Source: Saprospiraceae bacterium (GTDB taxonomy: Bacteria > Bacteroidota > Bacteroidia > Chitinophagales > Saprospiraceae). From it: a stretch of 64,000 nt of DNA. How positions within the stretch are numbered: the first letter of the stretch is position 1; each line of letters opens with the position of its first letter. The notes under the pieces were generated by a model. The model did no database searches. It was not told where the DNA came from and worked only from the letters and a program-made list of their open reading frames with translations. A program made the translations under genes and the position numbers. The stretch lies in NCBI GenBank assembly GCA_016713025.1, contig JADJPZ010000003.1:310001-374000 (forward strand). The letters are read 5' to 3'. This document shows positions 19,304 through 29,550 of the stretch, in pieces.

Positions 19304-22300
19304 CTAATCCACAATAAATCTTGCGGATTCGGATTTGCCATTATCAGATTTGATCATGACTATAAATATACCCGGCTTTTCGGGAGTCTCAATGAAGATC
19401 TTTTGATCTGCTGAATACCTCAATTCTTTTACTATTTTTCCTGCCACATCAAGGATTATGATATTGCCATCTGCCTCCTGCATCAGACTCGAGTTGATGA
19501 TAAAATTGGAAGAAGTATTGGCAGGATTTGGAAATACCTGAAGTATGTTCTCAACACTCTTTACCTGGTCCTGATTGCTGCCATTGTTGATGATACTGCC
19601 GGAAAAGACCCTGAAGCCACTATTTCCAGTACTGAAAGCTGAGATATTGGATCCTCCATTATCAGATGCTGCTCTTACCCAGTAGAAGTAGGTTGTCCCT
19701 ACATTGGGCGTAAAGTCATCATAACTCATGGTATTTTGCCAGCTGCCCAGAGCGGTTGATCTGCTTATATTATTAGTATTGGGCGATATACTCTGAACCA
19801 GTTACCGGAAGTTCCTGTCCAGGTCACTCTTACTCTGTCGGAAAATGTTCCATCTGATGCCTGTACATTAGCAGGTACGGTAACCGTACCCGGAGGGCTT
19901 GCCCTGAAACCAGTATCTCCTGTGCTGAATGCTGAAATATTGGCTCCGCTATTGTCAGATGCTGCTCTCACCCAATAGTGGTAGGTCGTACCGGCTACAG
20001 CGGATGCATCATCGTAGGTAGTAGTATTCTGCCAGCTGCCAAGTGCTGTCGCTGTGCCTGAGTCATTGGTGGTATTTCTGTACACTCTGAACCAGTTGCC
20101 TGAGGTACCGGTCCAGGTCACCTGTACTTTGTCGGTAAAGGTACCATCTGATGCCTGGACATTGGCAGGGACTGTCACCATTGACCTGATGTGGCGCGGA
20201 AGCCGGTGTCTCCTGTACTGAAGGCAGATATATTGGCTCCGCTATTGTCAGATGCGGCTCTCACCCAATAGTGGTAGGTCGTACCTGCTACTGCGGATGC
20301 ATCGTCGTAGGTTGTGGTATTCTGCCAGCTGCCAAGTGCTGTCGCTGTGCCCGAATCATTGGTGGTATTTCTGTACACTCTGAACCAATTGCCAGCTGTA
20401 CCGGTCCAGGTGACTTGAACTTTGTCTGTAAAGGTGCCGTCTGATGCCTGTACACTTGCCGGCACTGTCACCACTGGACCTGATGTGGCGCGGAAGCCGG
20501 TGTCTCCTGTACTGAAGGCAGATATATTGGCTCCTGTATTGTCAGATGCGGCTCTCACCCAATAGTGGTAGGTCGTACCTGCTACTGCGGATGCATCGTC
20601 GTAGGTTGTGGTATTCTGCCAGCTGCCCAAGGCGGTAGAAGTGCCGGAGTCGTTAGTTGTATTTCTGTATACTCTGAACCAATTGCCTGAGGTACCGGTC
20701 CATGTCACCCGTACTTTGTCGGTAAAGGTGCCATCTGTGGCCTGAACATTGGCAGGGACAGTGACTGTAGGTCCGCCAAAAGTTCTGAATCCTGAGTCTC
20801 CTGTACTGAAGGCGGAAGTATTGGCTCCTGCATTGTCAGCAGCTGCTCTTACAAAATACCAGAAGGTAGTGCCTTGAGGCACAGTGCTGTCATCAAAAGT
20901 CATTCCAGTCTGCCAATTTCCCAAGGCTGTTGCTCTGCTTGAGTTGTTGGATGTGGATCTGAATACTCTAAACCAATTACCTGATGTACCTGACCATGTG
21001 ATTTGAACTTTGTCTGAAAATGCACCGTCAGTTGCCTGCACATTAGTAGGTATGGTTACGGTACCCGGAGGTAGTGCTCTGAAACCTGCATCTCCTGTAC
21101 TGAAGGCCGATATGTTGGCTCCCGTATTGTCAGATGAGGCTCTCACCCAATAGTGGTAGGTCGTACCCGCTACGGCTGAGGCATCATCATAAGTAGTAGT
21201 ATTCTGCCAGCTACCCAAGGCAGTGGAAGTGCCGGAGTCGTTAGTAGTATTTCTGTACACTCTGAACCAGTTGCCAGGTATCTGTCCATGTCACTCTTAC
21301 TTTGTCGGTAAATGTGCCGTCTGATGCCTGTACACTTGCAGGAACAGTAACGGTAGGTCCTGATGTGGCTCTGAAGCCGGTGTCTCCCGTACTAAAGGCA
21401 GATATATTGGCTCCCGTATTATCAGATGCGGCTCTCACCCAATAGTGGTAGGTCGTGCCTGCTACAGCTGAAGCATCATCGTAAGTAGTGGTATTTTGCC
21501 AGCTACCCAATGCTGCTGCTGTACCTGAATCATTGGTGGTATTTCTGTACACTCTGAACCAGTTGCCGGGATTGCCATTCCATGTCACCCTAACTTTATC
21601 ATTAAATGTGCCGTCTGATGCGAGTACTCCTGAAGGTGTAGCAACTCCAATGCAAGATGGTGGAAGGTCAAAAGCCTGAGTACCATCTGAACGGCTGGAA
21701 GACAGTCCCTGAGAAGCACTAAATCCAAGCCCTCGTCGAGCGAATACCTGCCAGATAAGACAGACATTAGCTCCTCCGTTCAATGCCATATCAGCCTGAA
21801 TGATTGCATTTCTGCCATCTACAAAACCTGCATTACAAACCTGAAGTTTTAGGCCTTGATTTACCAAATTGATAGAAATGTCTGTGCCTGCTGTAAGTCC
21901 ATGTCTGTCTCTCAATGCCCAAGTAAGATCCCAAAGCATCGTTGCCCAGACAAATCCAACACCATGAGGAATTGAAGCAGTTTTAATAAAATCATAGGTA
22001 ACTTCATTTACTGTCATATCCGGAGTGTACCTTCTGGGTCTTATCCCGGCACCTGTCGTAGGTTGTCCAAGCACATAGGTTCCAATACCTCTTGGAGTAT
22101 TGGCCACATCGGTAGGCAAGGAAGTAGTCATCAAAGAATAATAATCGCTCCATCCTTCTCCCATCTGTTCCTGACCACTCAAGCAAGCTGTGGTAGCTGG
22201 GCCACCTGCCAATCTTGTAGAAATACCGTGAGCATACTCGTGAGCTATGATTCCATTATCAAAATCGCTATCCCTGTTTGGGTTAGTATTTGTCCATACA

Positions 22301-23607
22301 AACATGTGCATTCTGGGTCTCTGGCCTTCCGGAAGTGTCAGAAAAGTAGCATTATTGGTAGCTGAACCATCCTGAGCTTCGGCTCTGACATCATCACCAC
22401 CTGTGCCGCCTCTGCCATAATTATTTACCTGAAAATTGCCACTGGCTTCATCAAAGCCATATTTATGAGCAAAATCATGCATATAATTATTCCAATAAAA
22501 AAGATTGACTACCGCAGATGGTCTATATGTAGTAGGTCCCATAGTCAAATCCAATGGTGTATTAAAATCCAATCCTGCACCTCCATCAGGTGAAGTCCCC
22601 GGATCAGGAATATCATTTGCGTCAAGATCTGTATATGCATGTGTATTATTGCCCCTGGTGATCGTAAATTCAGCGCCGGCCACACCATCAGTGTCATGCC
22701 AACCGAAAGGAGAGGCAACAGGATGAGCTGGTTCAACAGCAATAGTCCTGCCATCTGCGGGTGATACCGTGCTTGTGTGAATAGGGCTTTCAGCCGGTTC
22801 TCTAAAAACTCTGTAACTGCTGCCATCCGCTGGGCTTAACATCTCCATCTCTTGTGAGAATTCTTCCTTAAAAGCTGTCGGTGGCATAAATGTCCTTTGG
22901 ATATTGTGCTCCACTTCTGAATGATTACATTTTGCTTCTGAAATGCCAAAACTGCATGTGATCACCATGTTATGTTTGTCCAAAACTTCACCAGAATTAG
23001 CATCTATTCTGACTGACCAATAATTAGCCCCATTGGGTTCATGAATCTGAACCTGCCAGCACAATGTTGCTGTTGCATTTCCCAAAGGAAGCCAAATCAA
23101 TTCTACCGGTATGGCATCCTGAGATACATCTCCACCAAAATAAACTGTTTTTCTGTTTTTACCAACAGCTTGATTTTTTATTTTAAATTCAGTCGGGACA
23201 ATATAACCAAAATGTTTGGAAGCTATTCTTATAGCATTTTCATGAGTTACTGCAGTTTCAGATATACTAAGGCTACCTTCAGCTACATTTATAAATGTAG
23301 AAGTTTGCGAAAACAAGGTATTATCTGCTTTAATATGAGCTCCCAAAATAGCGTTGTGTACAGGTACACCATCAAAATATTGCTGAAAATAAACATGATT
23401 CAATCGAGACGTTTTGCTGAAAGTTTCTGAAGAGACTTTCATGTCTTCAAAGTTTGAATTAGCAAATGATCCATTTAGGGACAAATTTGACAAAAGAGCT
23501 CTTGCAATTTCTGCCTTTGATTCAAATTGTGCACTTGAAGTAATACCGGTTAAAATAAAACCCAGGAAAAATAAAAAAGTAGCAATGGGGAAATGGCTTC
23601 TCATCAT
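19304..23607 (-). CDS. T9SS-exported M36 (fungalysin-type) metalloprotease with seven FN3-like repeats (three frameshifts as sequenced)
   Basis: Signal peptide MMRSHFPIATFLFFLGF...SSAQ, then an FTP-like propeptide. The M36 peptidase domain has zinc ligands HEYAH at residues 456-460 and the third ligand in MGEGWSDYYSLM. Fungalysin-type enzymes are secreted endopeptidases. The C-terminal ~750 residues hold seven FN3-like repeats in the same order as in the neighbouring BNR gene, then a T9SS type A domain (LQVFPNPANTSSNFI ... ESARFIVD). Frame breaks at about 21276-21282, 20180 and 19783 are small deletions relative to the neighbour's intact sequence. A role in extracellular protein breakdown is inferred. 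The breaks are more likely assembly errors than decay, but this needs reads. Confidence 0.87.
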
Positions 23608-23768
23608 GTTGAAATTAATTATTTTGATAAAGGTACAAAAATAGGATTTTTGCTTATATAATTAAAAATAATGCATATAATTTTTTTACAATATAAGTAA
23701 ATAACAGAATTATATAGAATTATATATCTAAGATGAGGCATTCTGAGCTTGTCAGGTGCTTTAAAGTG
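23608..23768. other. Leader region of the M36 protease gene
   Basis: Very AT-rich (ATAATTTTTTTACAATATAAG and similar), presumably containing the protease promoter on the minus strand. No gene or clear -33/-7 pair could be fixed. Confidence 0.4.
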
Positions 23769-23858
23769 AACAGAAAATATTTTGCGAAAAATTTAAATCA
23801 TAATGTATTGTAAATTAAATAATTATGATTATAAATTTTCGCATTCAATTTTCTGTTT
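23769..23858. repeat. 90-bp palindromic repeat, copy 1
   Basis: It starts AACAGAAAATATTTTGCG and ends with a roughly complementary GCATTCAATTTTCTGTTT. The middle arms AAATTTAAATCATAA and TTATGATTATAAATTT also pair, so the whole unit can form one long hairpin. A related copy is at 32369-32457. Confidence 0.75.
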
Positions 23859-23934
23859 AGTATAAAATAAAAAATATGGGTTGGCTTTGGGGTTTGGATA
23901 CTGCTCTGCCACCCTGGGTCACTTAAAGCTCTCT

Positions 23935-24108
23935 ATGTGGGGTTTACTTTGGGATGTGGATTTTGGGATTTGGGATTTTTACATTTGGCTCTGCTACCTC
24001 TGGCCCCTATAAGGGGAATGCAGCGCTCTCGGATGTGGGGTTTGAGTTTTGGGATGTGGATTTTGGGATTTGGGATTTTCACATTTGGCTCTGCTACCCC
24101 TGGCCCCT
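23935..24108. repeat. 98-bp tandem repeat carrying the second IS110 landing site
   Basis: Unit 1 (23935-24032) is uninterrupted and contains GGCCCCTATAAGGGGAATGC. Unit 2 starts at 24033 and is interrupted after GGCCCCT by the IS110 copy; its right part (AAAGGGGAATGCAGCGCTCTC) resumes at 25773. This gives an empty and a filled site side by side. Confidence 0.85.
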
Positions 24109-24143
24109 TATATGTTTGCATTTTAAAAATTAATGGTTTCAAG

Positions 24144-24303
24144 ATAAACAAATAATTTATAACTTGGCGGTTGAAGGGGAACACCCCTTGATACTTAGAT
24201 ATCGTCCTTTAGTGTCCCTTTCGCCAAGCTTAATCATGAGGTATAACTTGATACATTGATATCGTATAATATAAGGGAATGTAAGGCTTGACATTTTTTT
24301 AAC
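24144..24303 (+). ncRNA. Candidate bridge RNA region of IS110 copy 2
   Basis: The same hairpins, direct repeat and TGAAGGGGAA loop as in copy 1, with only isolated differences. Noncoding conservation equal to that of the coding part is compatible with an RNA function but also with recent duplication. Confidence 0.45.
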
Positions 24304-24324
24304 ACATTTTAAAGTAATTTATGT

Positions 24325-25583
24325 ATGAAAGTTGGATTTGGAGGACTGGACGCAAGTAAAGGTTATTGTGATTTCAGTTTAATTTCGAAGGGTAATGAAT
24401 TTACTAATCGCAGGATGAATTTTATTGATAATCAATCCGGTCTTGATGAACTCAAAAAGTCTTATCACAGGCACTTTTGTCTATTGATAAAATCTATTTG
24501 GCTATTGAAAGTACCGGTGGGTATGAAAACAATTGGTATAATCAATTGGTAAGTTTTGATAAGCGAATCATCATGTTCAGGATTAATCCGTTGCGGACAC
24601 ATCATGAGTCAAAAAAGAATATGCATCGCAATATTAATGACGCCATCAGTAGTGAAATTATAGCTAGGCATGTATCTGAAAATTATGAGGAACTAGAGAA
24701 AGCCAAGCCTAGATCCTTACATTTTTATACTGCGAAACAGATGCACAAAACTATACAAGGATTTATTAAACAAAAGACGAGAAATATCAACCAACTTGAG
24801 AAAGTAGTGTATAGTTGTATTCCTGGTCTTTTAACTTTTAGTAAAAATGGCATGCCAAAATACATGTATAAATTACTTCAAAAGTATCCATCAAAGGCAA
24901 AGATATTAAATGCGAAAACAGCTTCTTTGGCTAAAATCAAAGGGTTAACCATGGAGAAGGCTGAGGCCATCCAAAAAGCGGTGAAGCTAGATTCAGGGTC
25001 GGGTAATACGATACTTACTGAGCTAAATATTAAAACATTGGCCCAAACTATTAACTTATTCTCCACCCAGATCAAAGAACTTCAATCAGAACTTGCTAAA
25101 CACGGAGCCAACGACTTAGCGGATTTATTAGTCACAATTCCTGGTTGCGGCATCGAGTCAGCAGTGTCATTAAGCATAGAAATAGAAGATATAAATCGAT
25201 TTAACAGTGCCGCATCACTTTGTTGCTATTTTGGAGTACACCCAGAAAACCATACAAGTGGTGATATATCAAAGAAACCTAAAATGAGCAAAAAAGGAAG
25301 TAGTTCATATAGGGGTACAATATACATGGTAGCTAAAAATGCGATTATGTATGACCCTTATTTTAAAGAGGTATATTCAAATCAAAGAGCGAAAGGTAAG
25401 ACCTATAACGATGCTTTAGGTGTAATAATGAACAAGTTAACAAGAGTGATCTATGGTATGCTTACAAACAAAGAGGCATACGATTCATCAAAACCTAAAA
25501 CACAAAAAAAACAAACCAGTAGACGCAGATCAGCAAATAGAGAAGTTGGAAAAAAGAAACCGCAGATTATAAGGCAGAGCTAG
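24325..25583 (+). CDS. IS110-family transposase, split by the same -1 frameshift and altered at the C-terminus
   Basis: It has the same split as copy 1 between GLDASKGYCDF and the IESTGGY motif at the C AAA AAG run. The catalytic Tnp_20 region is intact. Near the end an A7 tract has become A8 and an A5 tract A6. The frame therefore changes after SSKPKTQKK, and the protein ends about 40 residues early, with a basic tail in place of the coiled-coil tail of copy 1. Both indels sit in A-runs, so replication slippage or sequencing error are the simplest causes. Whether the tail matters for activity is unknown. Confidence 0.8.
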
Positions 25584-25772
25584 AAAAGATGCAAAACGCA
25601 CCAGTTTCTCGAAGAGCAGAAAATAAAATAAAAAAGGCAATGGAAGAGTCTCAAAACTCAATTGAAGAGTTGCGCACGAGATCAAAACCATTACCAAGTG
25701 CAAACATATAAATTTGTTTGCACTTAGTAATAAAAAAACACCGCCAAATATTATAAAATCAACGGTATAACT

Positions 25773-25982
25773 AAAGGGGAATGCAGCGCTCTCGGATGCC
25801 GGCTTCTGGTCGAAAGGTTTTTTTGACTGATGAGCGTCACGACGGGCGACCCTTAAACAAAAAAAAAAACGCTTTGATGTTTTCGCATCCTTCGCAAAGG
25901 CAAATACTAAACTTGGACATTCGATTCATGTAGTGGTAGCATCGCTCACCAATCATCCTTCGTCTGCTTAGTGGTCGAGGGC
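25773..25982. repeat. Right target flank of IS110 copy 2, plus dispersed repeat copies
   Basis: The right part of the interrupted 98-bp unit is followed by a segment (GAGCGTCACGACGGGCGACCCTTAA-like, near 25836) resembling one near 848-871. A sixth copy of the ATCGCTCACCA...GTGGTCGA repeat lies at about 25941-25978, directly at the 3' end of pcm. No gene. Confidence 0.65.
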
Positions 25983-26630
25983 TTAGCCCTGGATACCTTT
26001 CAGGAAGGGGACGAATCTGTAGTTGCCATAATTTTCTTCTCGGATGGTGCCGTCTGTGTTTTTGATGATACGCTTCATTTGCTGGATATCACCGCTTCCA
26101 AGAGGGACGACCATGATGCCGTCAGGTTTCAGCTGGTCGATGAGTTTTTGTGGTATTTCGGTGGCTGCGGCTGTAAGCAGAATTTTGTCAAAGGGAGCAA
26201 ATCGCGGAGCGCCAAGATATCCGTCTCCGTATAGCGTGCGCACTTGTCCGAAACCGATATCGTGGAGAAATCTCGATGTTTTGTCAAAAAGTTTTTTTTG
26301 TCTTTCTATGGTATAGACTTTGGCTCCAAGGTAAGACAAGACACATGCCTGATAACCTGACCCGGTGCCTATCTCCAGAATTTTATCTCCTTTTTTGATA
26401 TCCAGAAGAGTCGTCTGCACTGCCACGGTGTATGGCTGTGAAATCGTCTGGTCTGCATCTATAGGGAATGCTACATCTTTGTAAGCCCAGTCAGAAAAAG
26501 CTTTGTCCAAAAAATAGTGTCTGGGTATGTCCATGAATGCACTGAGAATACGTTCGTCAGTGATGCCTTTGGTGCGCAATTCATTGATGAGCTTTTGTCT
26601 CAATCCTTTATGTCTGTGGGTATCTTGCAA
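25983..26630 (-). CDS. pcm: Protein-L-isoaspartate O-methyltransferase
   Basis: 215 residues, the usual length. The enzyme uses S-adenosylmethionine to methylate isoaspartyl residues of damaged proteins, which starts their repair. Seen: the PCMT signature region with QTISQPYTVAVQTTLL, the SAM-binding LEIGTGSGYQACVLSYLG, and the downstream LTAAATEIPQKLIDQLKPDG. The start at MQDTHRHKGLRQKLI fits the family N-terminus. It stands alone, with repeats on both sides, and its stop lies only a few bases from a dispersed repeat copy. Confidence 0.93.
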   Translation of the reverse strand: MQDTHRHKGLRQKLINELRTKGITDERILSAFMDIPRHYFLDKAFSDWAYKDVAFPIDADQTISQPYTVAVQTTLLDIKKGDKILEIGTGSGYQACVLSYLGAKVYTIERQKKLFDKTSRFLHDIGFGQVRTLYGDGYLGAPRFAPFDKILLTAAATEIPQKLIDQLKPDGIMVVPLGSGDIQQMKRIIKNTDGTIREENYGNYRFVPFLKGIQG

Positions 26631-26639
26631 GTGGGTTTA

Positions 26640-26959
26640 TGATTTTATGGGTTTATGATTTTTGGGTTTATGGGTTATGGGTATTTCTTTCTCATTAGGC
26701 TATGCTACCCCTTGCCCCTGAAGGGGAATCCTGCGCTATGGGTTTGGTATTTAGGCTTTGGGTGTTAAGGTTCATGGGTTTTTCTTTCTCATTAGGCTCT
26801 GCTACCCCTTGCCCCTGAAGGGGAATCCTGCGCTATGGGTTTGGTATTTAGGCTTTGGGTGTTTAAGGTTCATGGGTTTTTCTTTCTCATTAGGCTCTGC
26901 TACCCCTTGCCCCTGAAGGGGAATCCTGCGCTATGGGTTTGGTATTTAGGCTTTGGGTG
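26640..26959. repeat. 97-98 bp tandem repeat, about three units
   Basis: CTCATTAGGC recurs at 26691, 26788 and 26886, giving periods of 97 and 98 bp. Every unit contains CTACCCCTTGCCCCTGAAGG continuing into GGGAATCCTGCGC, the same kind of site that is occupied by IS110 elsewhere in the window, followed by TATGGGTTTGG. All three are unoccupied. No gene in this stretch. Confidence 0.88.
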
Positions 26960-27277
26960 TTAAGGTTTAAAGGTGATCATGTTGGTCAACCAATCAAAAT
27001 AGGCGGCATTGCATCTTGCAGACCATCGGATGATGGCTGATGTCTGGAAAGCATGTAACATTTCAATTTGTTTGTCCACAATTTGTTCCATTGATGGCAA
27101 TGTTTTAAGGATGCCAACCCATTAATTTTCCTTGTTGATATTGCCATCCCAAACGAAAAGGCTATGTGAGGAAATGACATTTCCACAAGCTATCTTACCA
27201 ATGTCCAATAGTTTATTTACTAAATATTCAGCATCATCTTTTGAACCACACGGCACATAAAACAATAAGATTTCCAT
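26960..27277 (-). pseudogene. cutA: CutA-like protein gene interrupted by an in-frame TAA
   Basis: Read through the stop, the frame is 105 residues, the normal CutA length. The first part is MEILLFYVPCGSKDDAEYLV...GKIACGNVISSHSLFVWDG, and after the TAA at 27122-27124 the same frame continues WVGILKTLPSMEQ...HAFQTSAIIRWSARCNAAYFDWL. CutA proteins are small trimeric proteins linked to divalent-metal tolerance. The stop falls where active homologues have an acidic residue or similar after the W-x-G motif, so a single substitution could explain it. The start codon lies 1 nt from the stop of pfkA, so the genes form a unit. Pseudogene, recoding and sequence error all remain possible. Confidence 0.8.
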
Positions 27278-27278
27278 A

Positions 27279-28259
27279 TCAGAGTGCGAGGATCTCCGCC
27301 ATTTTAACAAGGTCTTTATTCAGTGTTTTATTTTTGCTTATGGCATCCAAAAATGGAGTGTAGGTGATCTTGTCATTGATGATACCGAGAGCAACACCGC
27401 CTTCGCCTCTGATGAGGGCTTTGACAGCGGAGTGTCCCATCCTGCTGGCCAGGACGCGATCCATGGCAGTAGGTGATCCTCCTCGCTGAAGATGGCCTAT
27501 GATAGTCACTTTTATATCAAAATGCGGATTTCTGCTTTTTATTTCATTGGCCAGCTGGTGAGCATCTCCATTAGTATTTCCTTCCGCTACGATGACGAGA
27601 TTGAAAAGTTTCTGTCGTTTTACTGATTTTCGGAGTGTGCTGTTGAGTTCATCGATAGTGGTCTCCGTTTCAGGCAGGAAGATAGCACCTGCGCCACTGC
27701 CAATACCCGTGTGCAAGGCAATAAATCCCGCATGTCTCCCCATCACTTCCACAAAAAATAAACGGTTGTGGGAGTCTGCGGTGTCCCTGATCTTATCCAC
27801 CGCTTCGATGGCTGTATTGATGGCTGTATCAAATCCGATGGTGTAGTCTGTGCCAAATATGTCATTATCGATGGTGCCCGGAAGTCCAACAAAAGGTATT
27901 TTGTACTCCTTCATAAATATATCAGCACCGGTGTAAGTACCATTGCCGCCGATAGCTACTACTCCATCAATATCATGTGCTGTCAGAGATTCAAAAGCTT
28001 GTTTTCTGCCTTCAGGTGTACGAAACGCCTCACTTCTGGCTGTCTTTAGTACCGTACCACCACGCTGAATGATATTGGCTACATCACCGACATCCAGTCT
28101 TTTGATATCACCATTGACCATACCATCGTATCCTCTATATATACCATATACATGCAGATCGTGATATACGGCTGTTCTGACGACGGCCCTTACAGCTGCA
28201 TTCATGCCGGGAGCATCTCCTCCTGAAGTAAACACTGCGATTCTTTTTACACTACTCAT
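27279..28259 (-). CDS. pfkA: ATP-dependent 6-phosphofructokinase
   Basis: 326 residues, a typical bacterial length. It phosphorylates fructose 6-phosphate in the committed step of glycolysis. Visible motifs: the ATP site TSGGDAPGMNAAVRA, GGNGTYTGA, the catalytic PGTIDNDI, the fructose-binding VEVMGRHAGFIAL, and HLQRGGSPTAMDR. GDAPGMN with GGNGTYTG is the ATP-dependent group I arrangement rather than the PPi type. It is followed by the CutA-like frame with a 1-nt gap and preceded by a repeat-bearing spacer. Confidence 0.95.
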   Translation of the reverse strand: MSSVKRIAVFTSGGDAPGMNAAVRAVVRTAVYHDLHVYGIYRGYDGMVNGDIKRLDVGDVANIIQRGGTVLKTARSEAFRTPEGRKQAFESLTAHDIDGVVAIGGNGTYTGADIFMKEYKIPFVGLPGTIDNDIFGTDYTIGFDTAINTAIEAVDKIRDTADSHNRLFFVEVMGRHAGFIALHTGIGSGAGAIFLPETETTIDELNSTLRKSVKRQKLFNLVIVAEGNTNGDAHQLANEIKSRNPHFDIKVTIIGHLQRGGSPTAMDRVLASRMGHSAVKALIRGEGGVALGIINDKITYTPFLDAISKNKTLNKDLVKMAEILAL

Positions 28260-28339
28260 ATTTGTTTTGGTGTTTAGGTATTTAAATATTAGGTGATTTT
28301 AGGGGTTATATATGTTGTCTTTAGATATTAGTTTGTAAT

Positions 28340-28437
28340 CAATGTGGTTTAGATAAAGTATTTTTAGTTGTTCTTACCCATCCTAAATCCTTCCCTTGGG
28401 AAGGACTTCATAATATAACCTTATCTAAAAGACATTG
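28340..28437. repeat. Dispersed palindromic element (CAATGT...ACATTG), copy 1
   Basis: Outer ends CAATGTGGTTTAGATAAAG and TTATCTAAAAGACATTG are inverted repeats. The centre is a TCCTTCCC...GGGAAGGA hairpin. Copy 2 is at 52393-52546 with a longer centre, and a right half is present at 32463-32519. Confidence 0.75.
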
Positions 28438-28449
28438 AGTTTGTAATTG

Positions 28450-29301
28450 TCATTCTACATTGGACATTTGTAATTTATCATTCAAATGAAATTGTATCAA
28501 TTGATGTATAGGTTGCTTAATAATCAGCCCGGCCCGAATATCAAATTCCAAAAGTACATCTTCAAGATAACTCCTGTAATGGTAAGCAATGGAACCTGCA
28601 AAAACCACCGGGAATCCACCAAAATTTTTATATTTTAGTATACGCAATTGGACAAATTCTCTGAAAACTCTTTTGATCAGAGTATCTTTCCAAATACCAT
28701 CTGTATGTGAAAGAAACTGCGCAAATGAAGCGATATATCTGCTCCCTGCTTGGTTTCTGTACACTTCCTGTATTACCTGAGCTTTGGTAAGGTGATACAT
28801 GTTGTCGAAAAGAGATTTTTCAGTTTGGGACATATTGCCATAAAAATAATCTTTTATGATTTCCTTGCCCAGATGTACGCCTCCTCCTTCGTCGCTAAAT
28901 ATATACCCCAAAGACGGGATGGCTTCAATAATTTCAGTGCCATCATACACACATGAGTTTGAGCCCGTGCCCAGAATACAAACTATACCCGGCTGATGTC
29001 CGCAACAGGCTCTCGCCGCAGCATAAAGATCAGATCTAACCTCAGTTTTTCCGGCAAAACCATATGGAGCCAGCCATTTTTGAATGCGCCCCGGACTTGA
29101 AGGATCATCTGCCCCGGCACCGTAAAAAAAGATGTCATTTGCTTTTGTAACTGCATCCACAAGTGCCTGATCAGACAATAACGGAAACTGAACCTGAGTA
29201 GATGGGTTGATGCCATTGGTTTTGAAAAACTGATGTCTTCCATCCATTTCAACAGCTACCCAGTCTGCCTTGGTCGAACCACTCTCTACAATGATGAACA
29301 T
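28450..29301 (-). CDS. BadF/BadG-type kinase, probable N-acetylglucosamine kinase
   Basis: 283 residues of the ASKHA fold. The phosphate-1 loop is ESGSTKADWVAV, the adenosine region has VCILGTGSNSCVYDG, and SLGYIFSDEGGGVHLGKEII matches bacterial relatives of mammalian N-acetylglucosamine kinase. These enzymes phosphorylate amino sugars recovered from cell-wall or chitin material. Substrate assignment rests on family resemblance only; other BadF/BadG/BcrA/BcrD members act on different substrates. It is transcribed in the same direction as pfkA but is separated by the repeat element. Confidence 0.85.
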   Translation of the reverse strand: MFIIVESGSTKADWVAVEMDGRHQFFKTNGINPSTQVQFPLLSDQALVDAVTKANDIFFYGAGADDPSSPGRIQKWLAPYGFAGKTEVRSDLYAAARACCGHQPGIVCILGTGSNSCVYDGTEIIEAIPSLGYIFSDEGGGVHLGKEIIKDYFYGNMSQTEKSLFDNMYHLTKAQVIQEVYRNQAGSRYIASFAQFLSHTDGIWKDTLIKRVFREFVQLRILKYKNFGGFPVVFAGSIAYHYRSYLEDVLLEFDIRAGLIIKQPIHQLIQFHLNDKLQMSNVE

Positions 29302-29550
29302 AAAATCTTAATGTATGAATGACACTATCTCTTAAATTGTACAGGCAAAGATAATAATATTACATTGTTTCCTGCCAAATACCTTGAATTTTCAGTGATA
29401 TTTTGCTGAAATTGGTATTTGGTCTTAAAGAGTATGTTTAGAGTATGTTTAAATTTTTATCAATTGGCTCCAAGTGGCAAATTTTATATTCTGTTGCAAC
29501 ATCAACTTCGTTTGTCAAAGTCTTATCTAACTTTGACGGAACCTATCTTA
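29302..29550. other. Intergenic stretch with MITE end and REP remnant
   Basis: It contains two overlapping GAGTATGTTTA sequences (about 29430 and 29441), the second continuing AATTTTTAT like the end of the 153-bp MITE, so a solo or truncated end. From about 29505 it carries the TTTGTCAAAGTCTTATCTAA half of a REP block, whose other half lies beyond the TIR element at 32060. No gene. Confidence 0.65.

Larger units (their letters stand above)
24109..25772 (+). mobile_element. IS110-family insertion sequence, copy 2
   Basis: About 1664 bp, nearly identical to copy 1 (scattered substitutions plus two single-A insertions near the transposase 3' end). The junctions are the same type as in copy 1: ...CCCCT at the left, ...GGTATAACT then AAAGGGGAATGC at the right. 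Orientation relative to the CCCCT/AGGGG target is also identical. Confidence 0.88.
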
